NCBI GenBank assembly: GCA_005789925.1
Contig: SXWG01000176.1
Coordinates: 1 to 5,755, forward strand
Length of the DNA: 5,755 bases
Reading direction: 5' to 3'
Origin: Actinomycetota bacterium
GTDB taxonomy: Bacteria; Actinomycetota; Acidimicrobiia; Acidimicrobiales; Ilumatobacteraceae
Made by a program: the position numbers and the translations under genes. Below, in pieces: positions 4,904-5,755 of this stretch (its first letter is position 1; every line of letters begins with the position of its first letter). The notes under the pieces are model-generated. The model was given only the letters and a program-made list of their open reading frames with translations. It ran no database searches and had not been told where the DNA came from.

Positions 4904-5755
4904 CCGCGCGCTCAGTGACCAATTCAGTCGCCCATGGCAGTGCCTTCAAGCGCTCTTTCGGAATGGGGAATCCCGACATAGTCGAATACCCATATTCGCC
5001 ACGCGACATGCGCTCGAGAGCTGCATCGATCTCCGACACTGTCTGACGTGCCTGGGCCGACAGAACTTGGTCTCGTTCACGCTCGACGACCATCGTGTCG
5101 CCTTCGCCACCTTCGTCGTCGAACTGGACGTCGCCCATCTCAGCGTCGGCAATGAGAGCGTTCGCTTCGTCTTCTAGTCGATCTGCTTGCCCGAGCAATT
5201 TCCCTCGCTCGACACGAAGTGCATCGCGTTGAGCAAAGAGGAACTTCAGATCGAACTCCTTGGTGGAGGTGATGCCGTCCTCGGATGGCCCCTTGACGAT
5301 CGTGAACTTCTTCGCCTCAGCTTTCTTCTTGGCTTCGGCTTCAGCCTTCAGGCGAGCTTTTTCTGCTTCCGCCGCAGCCTTTGCTGCAGCTTTTGCAGCA
5401 GCAGCAGCTTCTCGAAGACGAACTTTCTCTGCTTCAGCTGCGGCCTTCGCCGCAGCGCGAGCGGCCGCTTCAGCGGCGCGTTGCTTCTCTCGTTCTGCTT
5501 TTTCCTTCAGTCGAATCTTCTCGGCTTCAGCACGCGCTTTGAGTCGCGCCTTCTCTGCTGCTTGCTTCTCGCGGAGCCGTGCTTTTCCCTGAGCCTCTTT
5601 CTCACGAGCGGCTTGCTTACGCTTGCGGTCGGCTTCAGCCTTCGCGCGCGCCTTCTCGCGAGCGAGATCAGCCTTCTTCTTTGCTTCGGTTTTCTTCGCC
5701 GCAACTTTCTTGGCCATTTCGGCCTTCTTCAAAGCATCGGCTTTCTTCTTCGCGA
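4884..5755 (-). CDS. DksA/TraR-like protein lacking zinc cysteines, with long charged helical N-terminal extension; open at right edge
   Basis: The frame is open from the right edge to TAA at 4884-4886. From the TTG codon at 5732 it gives 282 residues. Residues 1-142 are almost only Lys, Ala, Glu and Arg. Residues 155-282 look like an actinobacterial DksA/TraR protein: a coiled-coil hairpin with an acidic loop (about 165-242, DDEGGEGDT), then GEYGYSTMSGFPIP and KERLKALPWATELV. In DksA relatives the latter region is a C4 zinc finger; the four cysteine positions are here S250, S253, L271 and E274, so zinc cannot bind there. DksA relatives act in the RNA polymerase secondary channel, often with ppGpp; whether this one still does is unknown. 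The start is uncertain: MAKKVAAKK from the ATG at 5715-5717 looks like a natural beginning, but the codons before it up to the edge have the same Lys/Ala make-up. The tail could be misread as histone H1-like or TolA-like. It overlaps lspA by 20 bases. Confidence 0.85.
   Translation of the reverse strand, partial: AKKKADALKKAEMAKKVAAKKTEAKKKADLAREKARAKAEADRKRKQAAREKEAQGKARLREKQAAEKARLKARAEAEKIRLKEKAEREKQRAAEAAARAAAKAAAEAEKVRLREAAAAAKAAAKAAAEAEKARLKAEAEAKKKAEAKKFTIVKGPSEDGITSTKEFDLKFLFAQRDALRVERGKLLGQADRLEDEANALIADAEMGDVQFDDEGGEGDTMVVERERDQVLSAQARQTVSEIDAALERMSRGEYGYSTMSGFPIPKERLKALPWATELVTERAGGLGRR
5349..5585 (-). repeat. Coding repeat: KxRL motif recurring in multiples of about 11 residues
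   Basis: Within the helical extension (numbered from the TTG at 5732) the motif K-x-R-L followed by K or R occurs five times, with leucines at 53, 64, 75, 106 and 128. Spacings are 11, 11, 31 and 22 residues. Between copies the sequence is Ala, Glu and Lys only. Eleven-residue periodicity keeps leucines on one face of a long straight helix or right-handed coiled coil. Alternating Lys/Arg and Glu also suits a stable single alpha-helix. Confidence 0.6.

Noticed and set aside
5260..5592. A 110-codon plus-strand frame rich in Ala, Phe and Ser that looks like a membrane protein
   Set aside because: It is the mirror of the Lys/Ala/Glu codons of the DksA-like tail. Low complexity explains the apparent hydrophobicity.
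5307..5755. Histone H1-like or TolA identity for the Lys/Ala-rich tail
   Set aside because: Composition alone drives such matches. There is no PAKK-type repeat block, no membrane anchor and no TolA C-terminal domain, and the frame continues into a DksA-like domain.
1..5755. Mobile elements, CRISPR arrays, tRNA/rRNA genes, toxin-antitoxin or defence modules
   Set aside because: I looked on both strands and found no spaced direct repeats, transposase motifs, cloverleaf or defence-type domains. The window is packed with conserved housekeeping genes.

Overview
The window reads as ordinary chromosome of a moderately GC-rich actinobacterium, probably of the class Acidimicrobiia. Three things point there: a bacterial proteasome activator (Bpa), which implies a 20S proteasome; a DnaE1-type replicative polymerase with a complete PHP metal site; and the gene order DksA-like, lspA, rluD-type and then dnaE, which as I recall is kept loosely in Streptomyces and Mycobacterium. 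The class is an inference from sequence flavour; no marker here fixes it. Five of the six starts that can be placed are GTG.

Right part (3492-5755, minus strand, read right to left): a DksA/TraR-type protein with a very long Lys/Ala/Glu/Arg helical extension, then lspA (lipoprotein signal peptidase), then an RluD-type 23S rRNA pseudouridine synthase. The reading frames overlap by 20 and 4 bases, so they are almost surely one translationally coupled operon. The DksA-like gene stays open at the right edge.

Middle (2997-3455, plus strand): a single Rrf2-family regulator. It converges on the rluD-type gene, with a 36-base gap holding a small hairpin. It diverges from a phosphodiesterase gene across only 23 bp, which appears to hold two interlocking -10 elements.

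Left part (1-2973, minus strand): an alkaline-phosphatase-superfamily phosphodiesterase, then bpa 50 bases downstream, then after a 147-base gap the first 373 codons of dnaE, which leaves the window just before its polymerase active-site region. dnaE has its own strong Shine-Dalgarno sequence.

There is no mobile element, CRISPR array, tRNA, rRNA or defence cassette, and no gene-free stretch longer than 300 bases. I do not see a wholly new system. The least ordinary items are the DksA-like protein that has lost all four zinc cysteines and carries an 11-residue-periodic charged helix, the Rrf2 regulator with a reduced cysteine set, and the tiny shared divergent promoter.
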